This document shows, piece after piece, positions 47,725 through 56,926 of a stretch of DNA of 64,000 bases. Under the pieces are notes generated by a model. It was not told the DNA's origin, did not search any database, and saw only the letters and a list, made by a program, of their open reading frames with translations. The position numbers were made by a program, and so were the translations under genes. Numbering within the stretch: position 1 is the stretch's first letter; the number at the start of each line of letters is the position of its first letter. This DNA comes from Roseovarius salincola (GTDB lineage: Bacteria > Pseudomonadota > Alphaproteobacteria > Rhodobacterales > Rhodobacteraceae): assembly GCF_026891095.1 (NCBI RefSeq), contig NZ_JAPTNL010000002.1, positions 186,001 to 250,000 on the forward strand. The letters are read 5' to 3'.

Positions 47725-49284
47725 ATGCCATTTGTGCGTGCGGCGATCATCGCCGCACTATGTGTTTTTGCCTGGGCCCCGCCCGTTGTCGCGCAGGATG
47801 TGACCCTGACCTCGCGCGACGGCGATGTCGAGATTTCGGGAAACCTTCTTGGGTATGACGGCGAGTTCTACCGCGTCGACACTGTCTATGGGGAGCTGAC
47901 GGTGGACGGATCCGGGGTGCTGTGTGAAGGGCCGGGATGCCCGAACCTTGAGAATTACGTTGCACGTGTGACGCTGTCTGGCGCGCCGGTGATCGGGCGC
48001 GTGCTGATGCCTGCGCTGCTGGAAGCCTTTGCCATTCGCCACGAGTATGACCTTGAACGCACGGATCTGGATGGACGCCAGATCCGGTTTTCGCTGACCG
48101 AGTCCCGGTCGGGCGCGCTGCTCGGGGAGTTCACACTCAGGCTCTCGAATACCGATGAGGGTTTTGCTGACCTTCTGGCCAACGAGGCGGATATGGTGAT
48201 GTCACTGCGCGAGGTGCGCCGGTCCGAGCGCACGCATGCGCGCGCGGCGGGCATGGGCGATCTGGCGGCAAGCGGGCGCAGCCGGATCGTGGCGCTGGAT
48301 GCGCTGGTGCCGGTGGTTGCCGCCAGCAACCCGGTGCAGGGGATTACGACACCGCAGCTCGCGCAGGTCTTGTCCGGCGAGATTTCCAACTGGTCCGAAC
48401 TGGGCGGGCCGGACGCGCCGATAACGGTGCATGTGGTCAGTGAACGGTCAGGGCTGGGGCAGGCGACGGTGGATCGGTTGCTGAGCCCGGTGGGAGCGAC
48501 CCTGATCGATCAGGCAAAGCGGCATGAAGACGGTTTGGCGTTGGTCGAGGCGCTTGAACGCGATCCGTTCGGCCTCGGCGTGACCAGCCGTTCGGAGACG
48601 GGCAACACATGGGAACTGGCGCTGGAGGGCACCTGCGGGTTTTCGCTCAGGGCGACGCGCCGCGCGGTCAAGACCGAGGACTACCCTCTGACGGCGCCGC
48701 TGTTCCTTTACTTGCCCACGCGCCGTTTTCCCCGGCTTGTGCGCGATTTCCTGACCTATCTGCGCGACCCGTCGGCGCAGCTGGTGGTGCGCCGGGCCGG
48801 GTTCGTGGACCAGGCCCCCGAGGAGATCGTGATCAACGCCCAAGGGGACCGTTTTGCGAATGCCATAGCGCAGGCGGGCGATGAGGTGGATCTGGCGGAG
48901 CTACAGCGCATGGTCCGGGTGTTGTCGCCGCTGAAGCGGCTGACGACGACTTTTCGATTCGAGGCCGGATCAGTGCGCCTGGATGCGCAGTCGCGCTCGA
49001 ATGTGCAACAGTTGGCACGCTCGATGGAGATCGGGGTCTATGACGCCAGACGGATTGTTTTCGTTGGGTTCAGCGATGGTGAAGGGGCTGCCGAGAGCAA
49101 TCGCAAGATTGCCATGCGCCGGGCGGAGGCGGTGCGCAGCGCGGTGAGCGATGCGGCCGAGACGGCGAACCTGTCGCGGATCGCGATCGAGACAGAGGCG
49201 TTTGGCGAGGCCATGCCGATGGCGTGCGATGACAGCGAGTGGGGCCGACAGGTCAACCGGCGTGTGGAGGTCTGGGTGCGCTAG
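47725..49284 (+). CDS. Periplasmic substrate-binding (PstS-like) domain fused to OmpA domain
   Basis: A 519-residue secreted protein with a signal peptide at about 1-23 (ending VVAQD). A short beta-rich stretch of about 50 residues comes next, with two cysteines in CEGPGC. A periplasmic binding-protein domain of the phosphate-binding type covers about 80-370 (GITTPQLAQVLSGEISNWSELGG, ITVHVVSERSGLGQ). A C-terminal OmpA-like peptidoglycan-binding domain covers about 400-519 (RFEAGSVRLDAQSRSNV, VGFSDGEGAAESNRKIAMRRAEAV). The OmpA part should tether the binding domain to the cell wall. The ligand is not clear. Stop shares CTAG with convergent radC. Confidence 0.8.
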   Translation: MPFVRAAIIAALCVFAWAPPVVAQDVTLTSRDGDVEISGNLLGYDGEFYRVDTVYGELTVDGSGVLCEGPGCPNLENYVARVTLSGAPVIGRVLMPALLEAFAIRHEYDLERTDLDGRQIRFSLTESRSGALLGEFTLRLSNTDEGFADLLANEADMVMSLREVRRSERTHARAAGMGDLAASGRSRIVALDALVPVVAASNPVQGITTPQLAQVLSGEISNWSELGGPDAPITVHVVSERSGLGQATVDRLLSPVGATLIDQAKRHEDGLALVEALERDPFGLGVTSRSETGNTWELALEGTCGFSLRATRRAVKTEDYPLTAPLFLYLPTRRFPRLVRDFLTYLRDPSAQLVVRRAGFVDQAPEEIVINAQGDRFANAIAQAGDEVDLAELQRMVRVLSPLKRLTTTFRFEAGSVRLDAQSRSNVQQLARSMEIGVYDARRIVFVGFSDGEGAAESNRKIAMRRAEAVRSAVSDAAETANLSRIAIETEAFGEAMPMACDDSEWGRQVNRRVEVWVR

Positions 49285-50039
49285 AGATAGCCGGCTGAAC
49301 GAAAGCTGAGTTCGCAGGATTTGCCGATGATGATGTGGTCGTGCAGCGTGATGCCGAGGGCGTCCGCGGCGGCCTGAACGCGGGTGGTCATGGCGATATC
49401 GGACTCGGATGGTGTGGGATCGCCCGAGGGGTGATTATGCACCATAATCAAGGCACTGGCGTTCAGCTGAAGGGCGCGTTTCACGACCTCGCGGGGGTAG
49501 ACCGGGACGTGATCTACAGTGCCGCTGGCCTGTGCTTCGTCGGCGATCAGGATGTTCTTGCGATCGAGGTAGAACACCCGGAACTGTTCGGTCTCGCGAT
49601 GCGCCATCGTGGTGTGGCAATAGTCCAGCAGGGCATCCCAGGACGAGATCACCTGCCGCTGCATGACCCGCGCGCGTGACAGGCGGTGCGCCGCCGCCTC
49701 AACGATCTTGAGCTCGCATATCACGGCGTCGCCGATGCCCGACACCTCTTGCAGCTGATGGATCGGCGCCGAGAGGATGTGGTTGAAATCCCCAAACTTA
49801 TCAATGAGTTCACGCGCCAGAGGCTTGACGTCACGGCGGGGAATAGCCCGGAACAGGACGAGTTCCAGCAGCTCGTAATCGGGCATGGCGGCGGCGCCGC
49901 CGGTGAGGAAGCGTTCGCGAAGGCGTCGGCGGTGATCGCGGATATAGGAGGGCAGTCGCGCTGTGGCTGGCGCGGCCGGGGCCGGTTCGGCGCCGAAGAG
50001 CGGCAAGGTCATTTCAGAGAATGCGTGCGGGTCGGACAT
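49281..50039 (-). CDS. radC: DNA repair protein RadC family (JAMM domain)
   Basis: A 252-residue RadC-family protein. It has helix-hairpin-helix-like motifs (LQEVSGIGDAVICELKIVE) and a C-terminal JAMM metalloprotease-like domain with HNHPSGDPTPSESD. The proposed repair function of RadC is doubtful, and the true activity is unknown. It is on the minus strand, 214 bp after dnaJ, and separated from it by a strong terminator; the intervening DNA has the second 11-bp repeat array. Its stop overlaps the preceding convergent gene. Confidence 0.9.
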   Translation of the reverse strand: MSDPHAFSEMTLPLFGAEPAPAAPATARLPSYIRDHRRRLRERFLTGGAAAMPDYELLELVLFRAIPRRDVKPLARELIDKFGDFNHILSAPIHQLQEVSGIGDAVICELKIVEAAAHRLSRARVMQRQVISSWDALLDYCHTTMAHRETEQFRVFYLDRKNILIADEAQASGTVDHVPVYPREVVKRALQLNASALIMVHNHPSGDPTPSESDIAMTTRVQAAADALGITLHDHIIIGKSCELSFRSAGYL

Positions 50040-50095
50040 GCGAAAGAGCCTGCCCGCAGAGAGTTAGAAAAAGGTTAACGAAGCCCTGAATCCGG

Positions 50096-50139
50096 CTTCG
50101 GTATCACGTCGGTATCATGTCGGTATCGTGTCGGTATGT
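50096..50139. repeat. Array of four 11-bp direct repeats, consensus YGTCGGTATCR (site 2)
   Basis: Units CTTCGGTATCA, CGTCGGTATCA, TGTCGGTATCG, TGTCGGTATGT, exactly 11 bases apart. They lie between the dnaJ terminator and the radC start (57 bases upstream of radC on the minus strand). The unit matches the array upstream of rimP. Confidence 0.75.
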
Positions 50140-50170
50140 CGGGCATTAACGATTTGCCGCGGCACAAAGA

Positions 50171-50200
50171 AAAAAGGGCGCACCACCGGTGCGCCCTTCT
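50171..50200 (-). terminator. Intrinsic terminator of dnaKJ
   Basis: Perfect 11-bp stem AAGGGCGCACC/GGTGCGCCCTT with a 3-base loop. On the minus strand it is followed by TTTTTT and TTT, a strong intrinsic terminator for transcription leaving dnaJ. Another hairpin, CGACGGCG-GCGGG-CGCCGTCG at 50226-50246, lies just before it. Confidence 0.9.
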
Positions 50201-50253
50201 GGCCTGAATATTGAGACGAAATCAGCGACGGCGGCGGGCGCCGTCGGCTTGGT

Positions 50254-51420
50254 TCAGCCCTTCATGCCGTCCCAGAAACTTTTCACGGAGGAAAAGAAGC
50301 TTTTGCTTTCGGGGTTGTTGTCCTCGGAGAGCGAATCGAACTCGCGCAGAATCTCTTTCTGGCGGCTGGTCAGGTTAACAGGGGTTTCCACGGCCAGTTC
50401 GATGAACATGTCGCCATGACCACCACCGCGCAGCGAGGGCATGCCCTTGTTGCGTAGTCGCATCTGACGGCCCGATTGCGACCCGCCGGGGATCTTCACG
50501 CGCGAGCGGCCACCGTCAATGGTGGGCACCTCTATATCGCCGCCAAGGGCGGCGTCGGTCATCGACACGGGCACGCGGCAGAAGAGGTTGTTATCCTCAC
50601 GCTCGAATATGTCGTGCTTTGCGACCTCGATGAAGATGTAGAGGTCGCCCGCAGGACCGCCGCGCATTCCGGCCTCGCCTTCGCCGGCAAGGCGAATCCG
50701 GGTGCCGGTTTCGACGCCCGCCGGGATATTGACGTTGAGCGCGCGATCCTTTTCGACGCGGCCCTGGCCATGGCAGCTCTTGCAGGGGTTCTTGATGATC
50801 TGGCCCAGCCCCGAACAGGTGGGGCAGGTGCGTTCGACCGTGAAGAAACCCTGCTGCGCGCGCACCTTGCCCATGCCCGAACAGGTGGGGCATGTGGTGG
50901 GCTCGGAGCCGCCCTCGGCGCCGGTGCCGCTGCAGGCGTCGCAGGCGACGGATGTCGGCACGTTGATGGTTTTCTGGATGCCGGTATAGGCGTCTTCGAG
51001 GGTGACACGCAGATTGTAGCGCAGATCAGAGCCGCGCGAGGCGCGCTGCCGCCCGGCGCCTGCGCGCCCGCCGCCCATGAAATCGCCGAACAGGTCGTCG
51101 AACACATCCGAAAAGGCCGAGGCGAAATCGCCCTGACCCTGGGCGCCGCCAAAGCCGCCGCCCGGACGCGGGCCGCCACCGCCGCCCATGCCGCCTTCGA
51201 ATGCGGCGTGGCCGAACCTGTCATAGGCGGCTTTCTTTTCCGGGTCCTTCAGGACGTCATAGGCTTCGCCAGCTTCCTTGAACTGGGATTCGGCGTTAGG
51301 GTTGTCGTTGTTGCGGTCGGGGTGAAGTTCCTTCGCCTTGGTGCGATAGGCCTTCTTTATTTCATCCGCCGACGCGCCCCGTGATACGCCGAGCACTTCG
51401 TAATAGTCGCGTTTGGCCAT
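50254..51420 (-). CDS. dnaJ: Chaperone protein DnaJ
   Basis: Hsp40 co-chaperone that stimulates DnaK ATPase. It has 388 residues. The J domain (about 1-70) contains the HPD tripeptide in [13 protein letters not shown]-rich linker follows. Four zinc-finger repeats are visible: [24 protein letters not shown] and CKSCHGQG. The C-terminal substrate-binding part ends with KSFWDGMKG. It follows dnaK by 75 bp, with a stem-loop between the two. Confidence 0.96.
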   Translation of the reverse strand: MAKRDYYEVLGVSRGASADEIKKAYRTKAKELHPDRNNDNPNAESQFKEAGEAYDVLKDPEKKAAYDRFGHAAFEGGMGGGGGPRPGGGFGGAQGQGDFASAFSDVFDDLFGDFMGGGRAGAGRQRASRGSDLRYNLRVTLEDAYTGIQKTINVPTSVACDACSGTGAEGGSEPTTCPTCSGMGKVRAQQGFFTVERTCPTCSGLGQIIKNPCKSCHGQGRVEKDRALNVNIPAGVETGTRIRLAGEGEAGMRGGPAGDLYIFIEVAKHDIFEREDNNLFCRVPVSMTDAALGGDIEVPTIDGGRSRVKIPGGSQSGRQMRLRNKGMPSLRGGGHGDMFIELAVETPVNLTSRQKEILREFDSLSEDNNPESKSFFSSVKSFWDGMKG

Positions 51421-51447
51421 CGGGGATCTCCTTTTGCTGGAACACGC

Positions 51448-51476
51448 AGGGCCGGCCCAAAAATCGGACCGGCCCT
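51448..51476. repeat. Stem-loop between dnaK and dnaJ
   Basis: Arms AGGGCCGGCCC and GGACCGGCCCT (11 bp, one G-T type mismatch) with loop AAAAATC. In the dnaK-to-dnaJ direction there is no T-run after it, so it is more likely an mRNA processing or stability element than a terminator. Confidence 0.55.
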
Positions 51477-51495
51477 TTTGGTCCCGTCAGGTGCC

Positions 51496-53412
51496 TTACG
51501 AACGCTTGTCGTCGTCAAGATCCTCGAAGTCGGCGTCGACGATATCATCGTCGCCCGAACCGCCCTGATCAGCGGCACTGGGCTCACCTTCGCCTTCCTC
51601 GGTCTGGGCCTTGTAGATCGCCTCGCCCAGTTTCATGGCGGCCTCGGTGACATTCTGGATGCCCGCCTTGACCTTTTCGGCGGTCACGTCGTCTTTCTCG
51701 AGGTCGTCCTTGAGGGCGGCGACAGCCAGTTCGATCGCCTCGACGGTGGTCGGGTCGACCTTGTCGGCGTGCTCTTCCAGCGACTTCTCGGTCGAATGAA
51801 TCAGGCTTTCGGCCTGGTTCTTAGATTCGATCAGCTCGCGGCGCGCCTTGTCGGATTCGGCGTTCTCCTCGGCTTCCTTGACCATCTTCTCGATGTCTTC
51901 CTCGGTCAGGCCGCCCGACGCCTGGATCGTGATCTTCTGTTCCTTGTTGGTGCCCTTGTCCTTGGCCGAAACAGAGACGATGCCGTTGGCGTCGATGTCG
52001 AATGTCACCTCGATCTGGGGCATGCCGCGCGGTGCGGGCGGAATGTTTTCAAGGTTGAACTGACCCAGAAGCTTGTTATCGGCCGCCATTTCACGTTCGC
52101 CCTGGAAGACGCGGATCGTCACGGCGCTCTGGTTGTCCTCGGCGGTCGAGAAAATCTGCGACTTGTTGGTCGGGATCGTCGTGTTGCGGTCGATCAGGCG
52201 GGTGAAGACACCGCCAAGCGTTTCGATGCCAAGGGACAGCGGTGTCACGTCAAGCAGCACCACGTCCTTGACGTCGCCTTGCAGCACGCCGGCCTGAATG
52301 GCTGCGCCCATTGCGACGACCTCATCGGGGTTCACGCCCTTGTGGGGTTCCTTGCCGAAGAACTTGGTCACTTCCTCGACAACCTTGGGCATGCGGGTCA
52401 TGCCGCCGACGAGGACGATCTCGTCAACCTCGCCAGCAGAGATGCCGGCATCCTTGAGGGCCGCGGCGCAGGGCTTCATCGAGGCTTTGATCAGGTCGCC
52501 CACCAGGCTTTCAAGCTTGGCACGGGTCAGTTTCATGACCATGTGCAGCGGCTGACCGTCCGAGCCCATCGAGATGAATGGCTGGTTGATCTCGGTCTGT
52601 GAGCTGCTGGACAGTTCGATCTTGGCTTTCTCGGCGGCCTCTTTCAGGCGCTGGAGAGCCATCTTGTCCTTGGTCAGGTCGACGCCGTGCTCTTTCTTGA
52701 ACTCGTCGGCCAGGTAGTTGACGATTCGCATGTCGAAGTCTTCACCGCCAAGGAAGGTGTCGCCGTTGGTGGCCTTCACCTCGAACAGGCCGTCGTCGAT
52801 CTCGAGGATGGTCACGTCGAAGGTGCCGCCGCCAAGGTCATAGACCGCGATGGTCTGGGTTTCCTTCTTGTCGAGACCGTAGGCCAGCGCGGCGGCCGTC
52901 GGCTCGTTGATGATGCGCAGCACCTCGAGGCCGGCGATCTTGCCGGCGTCCTTGGTCGCCTGACGCTGAGCGTCGTTGAAATAGGCCGGAACGGTGATGA
53001 CCGCCTGGGTCACTTCCTCGCCCAGATAGCTTTCTGCGGTTTCCTTCATCTTGCCGAGGATGAAGGCAGAAATCTGCGAGGGGCTGTATTTTTCGCCGCG
53101 GGCCTCGACCCAGGCGTCGCCGTTGCCGCCGTCGATGACGTTGAACGGCATGTTCTTCTTGTCCTTGGCCAGGTCGCTGTCGTCGACGCGACGGCCGATC
53201 AGGCGCTTGACGCCGAAGATGGTGTTCTCGGGGTTGGTCACGGCCTGGCGCTTGGCGGGCTGACCGACAAGGCGTTCGCCTTCGGCGAAGGCCACGATCG
53301 AGGGCGTCGTGCGGGCGCCTTCGGAGTTTTCGATGACGCGGGCTTGGCTGCCGTCCATGATGGCGACGCAGCTGTTGGTGGTTCCGAGGTCAATACCAAT
53401 GACTTTGGACAT
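51496..53412 (-). CDS. dnaK: Chaperone protein DnaK (Hsp70)
   Basis: ATP-dependent Hsp70 chaperone. It has 638 residues from the ATG at 53412, starting [22 protein letters not shown]; the frame runs about 140 bases upstream but those residues are not Hsp70-like. ATPase blocks: [15 protein letters not shown] and [13 protein letters not shown]. Substrate-domain block [15 protein letters not shown]. The C-terminus ends in an acidic EDLDDDKRS tail. It is followed by dnaJ, while grpE is 40 kb away. A heat-shock-like promoter pair lies about 115-140 bases upstream. Confidence 0.97.
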   Translation of the reverse strand: MSKVIGIDLGTTNSCVAIMDGSQARVIENSEGARTTPSIVAFAEGERLVGQPAKRQAVTNPENTIFGVKRLIGRRVDDSDLAKDKKNMPFNVIDGGNGDAWVEARGEKYSPSQISAFILGKMKETAESYLGEEVTQAVITVPAYFNDAQRQATKDAGKIAGLEVLRIINEPTAAALAYGLDKKETQTIAVYDLGGGTFDVTILEIDDGLFEVKATNGDTFLGGEDFDMRIVNYLADEFKKEHGVDLTKDKMALQRLKEAAEKAKIELSSSSQTEINQPFISMGSDGQPLHMVMKLTRAKLESLVGDLIKASMKPCAAALKDAGISAGEVDEIVLVGGMTRMPKVVEEVTKFFGKEPHKGVNPDEVVAMGAAIQAGVLQGDVKDVVLLDVTPLSLGIETLGGVFTRLIDRNTTIPTNKSQIFSTAEDNQSAVTIRVFQGEREMAADNKLLGQFNLENIPPAPRGMPQIEVTFDIDANGIVSVSAKDKGTNKEQKITIQASGGLTEEDIEKMVKEAEENAESDKARRELIESKNQAESLIHSTEKSLEEHADKVDPTTVEAIELAVAALKDDLEKDDVTAEKVKAGIQNVTEAAMKLGEAIYKAQTEEGEGEPSAADQGGSGDDDIVDADFEDLDDDKRS

Positions 53413-53524
53413 GTTTTTCGATCCCTTCTCTATTAAGGCGATGTTCCGGACGCCCGACCCGTTCTGGCACCGGGCCTCCGATCTTGGAGCGGGCCACGGC
53501 AGGCCATGGTCCGCGCTTTGCGGG

Positions 53525-53553
53525 TATATAGGCAGGCGGAACTGGCCCTGCAA
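53525..53553 (-). promoter_or_regulatory. Probable promoter of dnaKJ, heat-shock-like
   Basis: On the minus strand TTGCAG (53553-53548) and TATATA (53530-53525) have a 17-base spacer; extended, it reads CTTG...CCTATATA, as at hslO. A second, weaker candidate CTTGAA-N14-CCGAAT lies upstream at 53572-53597. Both would serve dnaK, with a leader over 100 bases. Confidence 0.45.
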
Positions 53554-53624
53554 GCGGCCCGGAGGGGTGGAATTCGGGATTCTGTGTTTAATTCAAGGGA
53601 AGAGCTGTCCGAGAGGGGTGCAAC

Positions 53625-54233
53625 ATGACGGAACCGACGCTGATGGTGCGGGGGGTGGAGATCTACAAGGGCGCGCTGGATCGGGCGACGCAGGAAGCCC
53701 TGGTCACGGCCCTGCGCGAGGTGGTGCGCCGCGCGCCGTTGTTTTCACCGATGACGCCCTATGGCAAGGCGATGACGGTCCGGATGACATCGGCGGGGCG
53801 CTATGGGTGGTATGCCGACCGCAAGGGATACCGCTATGAGCCGCGCCACCCGGACGGGCAGGACTGGCCGCCGATCCCCGAGGAGGTGCTGAGGATCTGG
53901 CGCGATCTGGTGAGTGATGCGCGGCTGCCGGATTGCTGTCTTGTGAATGTTTATCGCGACGGCGCGAAGATGGGGATGCACCAGGACCGTGACGAGGCTG
54001 ATTTCGGCTGGCCGGTATTGTCGGTGTCGCTGGGGGATTCCGCGCTGTTCCGGATCGGCAACACCACAAGGGGCGGCAAGACCGAATCACTTTGGCTGGA
54101 GTCGGGCGACGTGGTGGTGATGGGGGGCGATGCGCGACTGGTCTATCACGGGGTCGACCGTATCAGGCCCGGTTCCTCGGCGCTGCTGGAGGGCGGAGGG
54201 CGGATCAACCTGACGCTCAGGGTCGTGGATTGA
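53625..54233 (+). CDS. alkB: Alpha-ketoglutarate-dependent DNA dealkylase AlkB
   Basis: Fe(II)/2-oxoglutarate dioxygenase that removes alkyl groups from DNA bases. It has 202 residues. The facial triad is present as H-x-D in MGMHQDRDEADFG and a later H in VYHGVDR. 2-oxoglutarate-binding arginines are in GRINLTLRV at the C-terminus, and the family block CCLVNVYRDGAKMG precedes the iron site. Ribosome site GAGAGG is 8 bases upstream of ATG. It is monocistronic and divergent from dnaK. Confidence 0.94.
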   Translation: MTEPTLMVRGVEIYKGALDRATQEALVTALREVVRRAPLFSPMTPYGKAMTVRMTSAGRYGWYADRKGYRYEPRHPDGQDWPPIPEEVLRIWRDLVSDARLPDCCLVNVYRDGAKMGMHQDRDEADFGWPVLSVSLGDSALFRIGNTTRGGKTESLWLESGDVVVMGGDARLVYHGVDRIRPGSSALLEGGGRINLTLRVVD

Positions 54234-54239
54234 GCGCGC

Positions 54240-55061
54240 TCAGCGCCGGGATTCCCAGCTTTTGGATGCATATTGGCGGGTATAGAATTCGCCCATCATG
54301 CCGAGAAGCAGAAGCACCACCGCGACGGTGAGGGGGTATTCCAACGATGAGTTGCGCGGGAAGTAGTTGATGAAGGTGAAGCCGCGACACTGGTCGATGG
54401 CGTGAAAAAGCGGGTTCCAGTCGAACATCGAGAGCATGAAGGGTGGCAGCGAATTGGCGACGAACATCTTGCCCGAGGCGATCATGTTGGCACGCTGGTA
54501 GATGGTGGTGAAGATCGAGACGAAACCCGGCGCCCAGGGTTTGATCGCCAGAAGAACAAGCCCGATCGAGACGCCCGTGAACCAGGCGAGGAGCAGCATT
54601 GCGAAGGCCCCGATCGGCTCCGCGATCTCGAACGGGGTGAACCCGACATGATAGACGAACAGGATCACGAACATCGACAGCACCTGGATATAAAGCGAAC
54701 CGAGCGCCGCCGCCGTCACGGATATGATCGTGTTCATCGGCGCGTGCTGCATCATCGGTGAGGATGGCCCCTCGGCGCCGACGACGGCGCCAAGCGCCTT
54801 GATGTGGGTCAGGAACAGGAAAATCCCCGTCATCATGTAGAGCAGGAAGTCGCCGCGAATGCGGGCGCTTTTCAGGCCGAGCGCCCAGAACATGATGTAG
54901 AAGGCGAGAACGAAAATGACGGCTGTCAGGATGTTGTTGAACAGCGCCATGAACGCATTGCCATGCGACTTGCGAACAGACCGGACCGTCGCATGATATA
55001 CAAGCTCCGCAATCGCTAAGGCCGATTGCAGGCCACTTCTGGACGTGACTTTGTGAAACAT
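54240..55061 (-). CDS. ABC-2 type polysaccharide export permease
   Basis: A 273-residue membrane protein with about six hydrophobic segments, resembling KpsM/RfbA-type permeases that export capsular or O-antigen polysaccharide. Hydrophobic stretches include LFNNILTAVIFVLAFYIMFWAL, FLLYMMTGIFLFLTHI, LGSLYIQVLSMFVILFVYHV, and AFAMLLLAWFTGVSIGLVLLA. The C-terminal SLEYPLTVAVVLLLLGMMGEFYTRQY ends it. The ATPase partner is not in the window. It sits next to the glycan gene run that starts 136 bp away on the other strand, so it probably exports that product. Confidence 0.85.
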   Translation of the reverse strand: MFHKVTSRSGLQSALAIAELVYHATVRSVRKSHGNAFMALFNNILTAVIFVLAFYIMFWALGLKSARIRGDFLLYMMTGIFLFLTHIKALGAVVGAEGPSSPMMQHAPMNTIISVTAAALGSLYIQVLSMFVILFVYHVGFTPFEIAEPIGAFAMLLLAWFTGVSIGLVLLAIKPWAPGFVSIFTTIYQRANMIASGKMFVANSLPPFMLSMFDWNPLFHAIDQCRGFTFINYFPRNSSLEYPLTVAVVLLLLGMMGEFYTRQYASKSWESRR

Positions 55062-55197
55062 CTAACCGCCGCTGACCGCCTGTTGATTTCTCGCACGGAT
55101 TTCTTGCCGTCCCGTTAGCAGCGTATCATAAGGGGCGGCAAGCGTTCGATCAACCTGCGGTGAACATGCCGCGGATAATGTAAGCAGGAGTATCACA

Positions 55198-55995
55198 TTG
55201 GATTACGAGAGACTTGTCGAAGTCATGCGGGGACTGGCTTTGACGGCGGGCGACCGGATCATGGACATCTACAACGCCGACGATTTCGACGTGAAGGTGA
55301 AATCCGATGACAGCCCCGTTACCGAGGCCGACGAGGCGGCGGATGCGCTGATCTCGGCGGGGCTGCGGGCTGCATTTCCCGATGTTGCGCTGGTGACCGA
55401 AGAGCAGGCGGAGTCGCATGGGCAGAACGTCGACTCGTTCCTGATCGTCGACCCGCTGGACGGCACCAAGGAGTTCATCAACCGGCGCGGCGACTTTACC
55501 GTCAACATCGCCTACGTGGAAAATGGCGTGCCGGTGCGCGGCGTGGTCTATGCGCCTGCCCGCGAGCGCATGTTCTTCACGCAGGCCGATGGATCGACGG
55601 TCGAGGAAGAAGGACCGTTCGACAAGGACACCGTCGGCAAGCTGCGCGCGATCCGGGTGTCCGAGCCCGATAACGCTGCGCTGATGGTCGTGGCCAGCAA
55701 ATCGCACCGCGATCAGGCTACAGATGATTATATCGCCAAATACGGCATCAAGGACATGACCAGCGCGGGATCGTCGCTCAAGTTCTGCCTGGTGGCGACG
55801 GGCGAGGCGGATCTTTATCCGCGTCTCGGGCGCACAATGGAATGGGATACTGCCGCCGGGCAGGCTGTGCTGCATGGTGCCGGCGGGCAGGTGGTGCGTT
55901 TCGATGACCACACGCCGCTGCACTATGGCAAGGACGGGTTCGCGAACCCGTTCTTCATCGCCTATGCGCCGGGCGTCGATCTGAAGGGCGGGTGA
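55198..55995 (+). CDS. cysQ: 3'(2'),5'-bisphosphate nucleotidase, CysQ family
   Basis: Inositol-monophosphatase-fold enzyme of 265 residues. In CysQ the substrate is PAP, the leftover of PAPS-dependent sulfation. Metal-binding blocks: SPVTEADEAAD, VDPLDGTKEFI and EWDTAAGQAVL. The start is TTG with AGGAG 7 bases upstream; no ATG is near. The gene overlaps kdsB and lies upstream of a glycan cluster that ends in a sulfotransferase. A PAP-clearing role therefore fits, though related enzymes can act on inositol phosphates. Confidence 0.85.
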   Translation: MDYERLVEVMRGLALTAGDRIMDIYNADDFDVKVKSDDSPVTEADEAADALISAGLRAAFPDVALVTEEQAESHGQNVDSFLIVDPLDGTKEFINRRGDFTVNIAYVENGVPVRGVVYAPARERMFFTQADGSTVEEEGPFDKDTVGKLRAIRVSEPDNAALMVVASKSHRDQATDDYIAKYGIKDMTSAGSSLKFCLVATGEADLYPRLGRTMEWDTAAGQAVLHGAGGQVVRFDDHTPLHYGKDGFANPFFIAYAPGVDLKGG

Positions 55996-56795
55996 TGACG
56001 GTTCTGATCGTCATCCCGGCGCGATACGCTTCAAGCCGTTATCCCGGCAAGCCACTGGTCGAGCTGACGGGCGCGACCGGAATCAGCAAGAGTCTGATCC
56101 AGAGAAGCTGGGAGGCCGCGGAGCAGGTCTTAGGCGATGTGCGGGTCGTGGTGGCGACGGATGATGAACGTATCCGGCAGGCCGCCGAGGGTTTCGGCGC
56201 AGATGTGGTGATGACATCCGAAACCTGCCGCAACGGCACCGAACGCTGCGCCGAGGCCCACGCGGCGCTTGGCGGGGGGCATGAGATTGTCGTGAACCTT
56301 CAGGGCGATGCGCCGCTGACGCCGCATTGGTTTGTCGAGGCGTTGATCGGGCAATTGGCCGATGACCCTGACGCCAGCATGGCGACGCCGGTCCTGCGTT
56401 GCGATGGACGGGCACTGAACGGGTTTCTTGAGGATCGCCGCGCAGGACGGGTGGGCGGAACGACGGCGGTGTTCGATGCCCGGCGGCATGCGCTTTATTT
56501 TTCCAAGGAGGTGATTCCCTTCACGTCGGATTCATATGGCGACGACGATCCGACGCCGGTGTTCCATCATGTGGGGGTCTATGCCTATCGCGCGGCGGCG
56601 CTGGCGGCCTATCCGAGCTGGCCGGAAGGCGAGCTGGAGCGGCTTGAGGGGCTTGAACAGCTAAGGTTCCTTGAAAATGGCCATGCCGTGCGCTGTGTCG
56701 AGGTCGAATCGCGCGGCAGACAGTTCTGGGAATTGAATAATCCCGAAGATGTCTTGCGGATCGAGACCATGATGGGTCAAATGAAGGCTGAATGA
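55995..56795 (+). CDS. kdsB: 3-deoxy-manno-octulosonate cytidylyltransferase
   Basis: Activates Kdo with CTP to CMP-Kdo, needed for lipopolysaccharide and for Kdo-linked capsules. It has 266 residues. The nucleotide-binding start VLIVIPARYASSRYPGKPL, the RNGTERCAEA block and VVNLQGDAPL are family features; the usual D-E-P is D-A-P here. The start is the ATG at 55995 (AAGGG upstream), which overlaps the stop of the previous gene; an in-frame GTG at 55992 is possible. In ABC-exported capsule systems a second KdsB-type enzyme is often inside the capsule locus, as here. Confidence 0.88.
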   Translation: MTVLIVIPARYASSRYPGKPLVELTGATGISKSLIQRSWEAAEQVLGDVRVVVATDDERIRQAAEGFGADVVMTSETCRNGTERCAEAHAALGGGHEIVVNLQGDAPLTPHWFVEALIGQLADDPDASMATPVLRCDGRALNGFLEDRRAGRVGGTTAVFDARRHALYFSKEVIPFTSDSYGDDDPTPVFHHVGVYAYRAAALAAYPSWPEGELERLEGLEQLRFLENGHAVRCVEVESRGRQFWELNNPEDVLRIETMMGQMKAE

Positions 56796-56926
56796 GTGTT
56801 TTTGGGTCCGATGCCGCGATTGTCGCAGCGAGGCCCAGAAATTTTCATATTTGAGCATTAATCAATGCAACGAGTTCCTGAGTGGCTTATAGATCGGCCA
56901 TGTTAGGTAAACAGTCGGGAGCAGTC

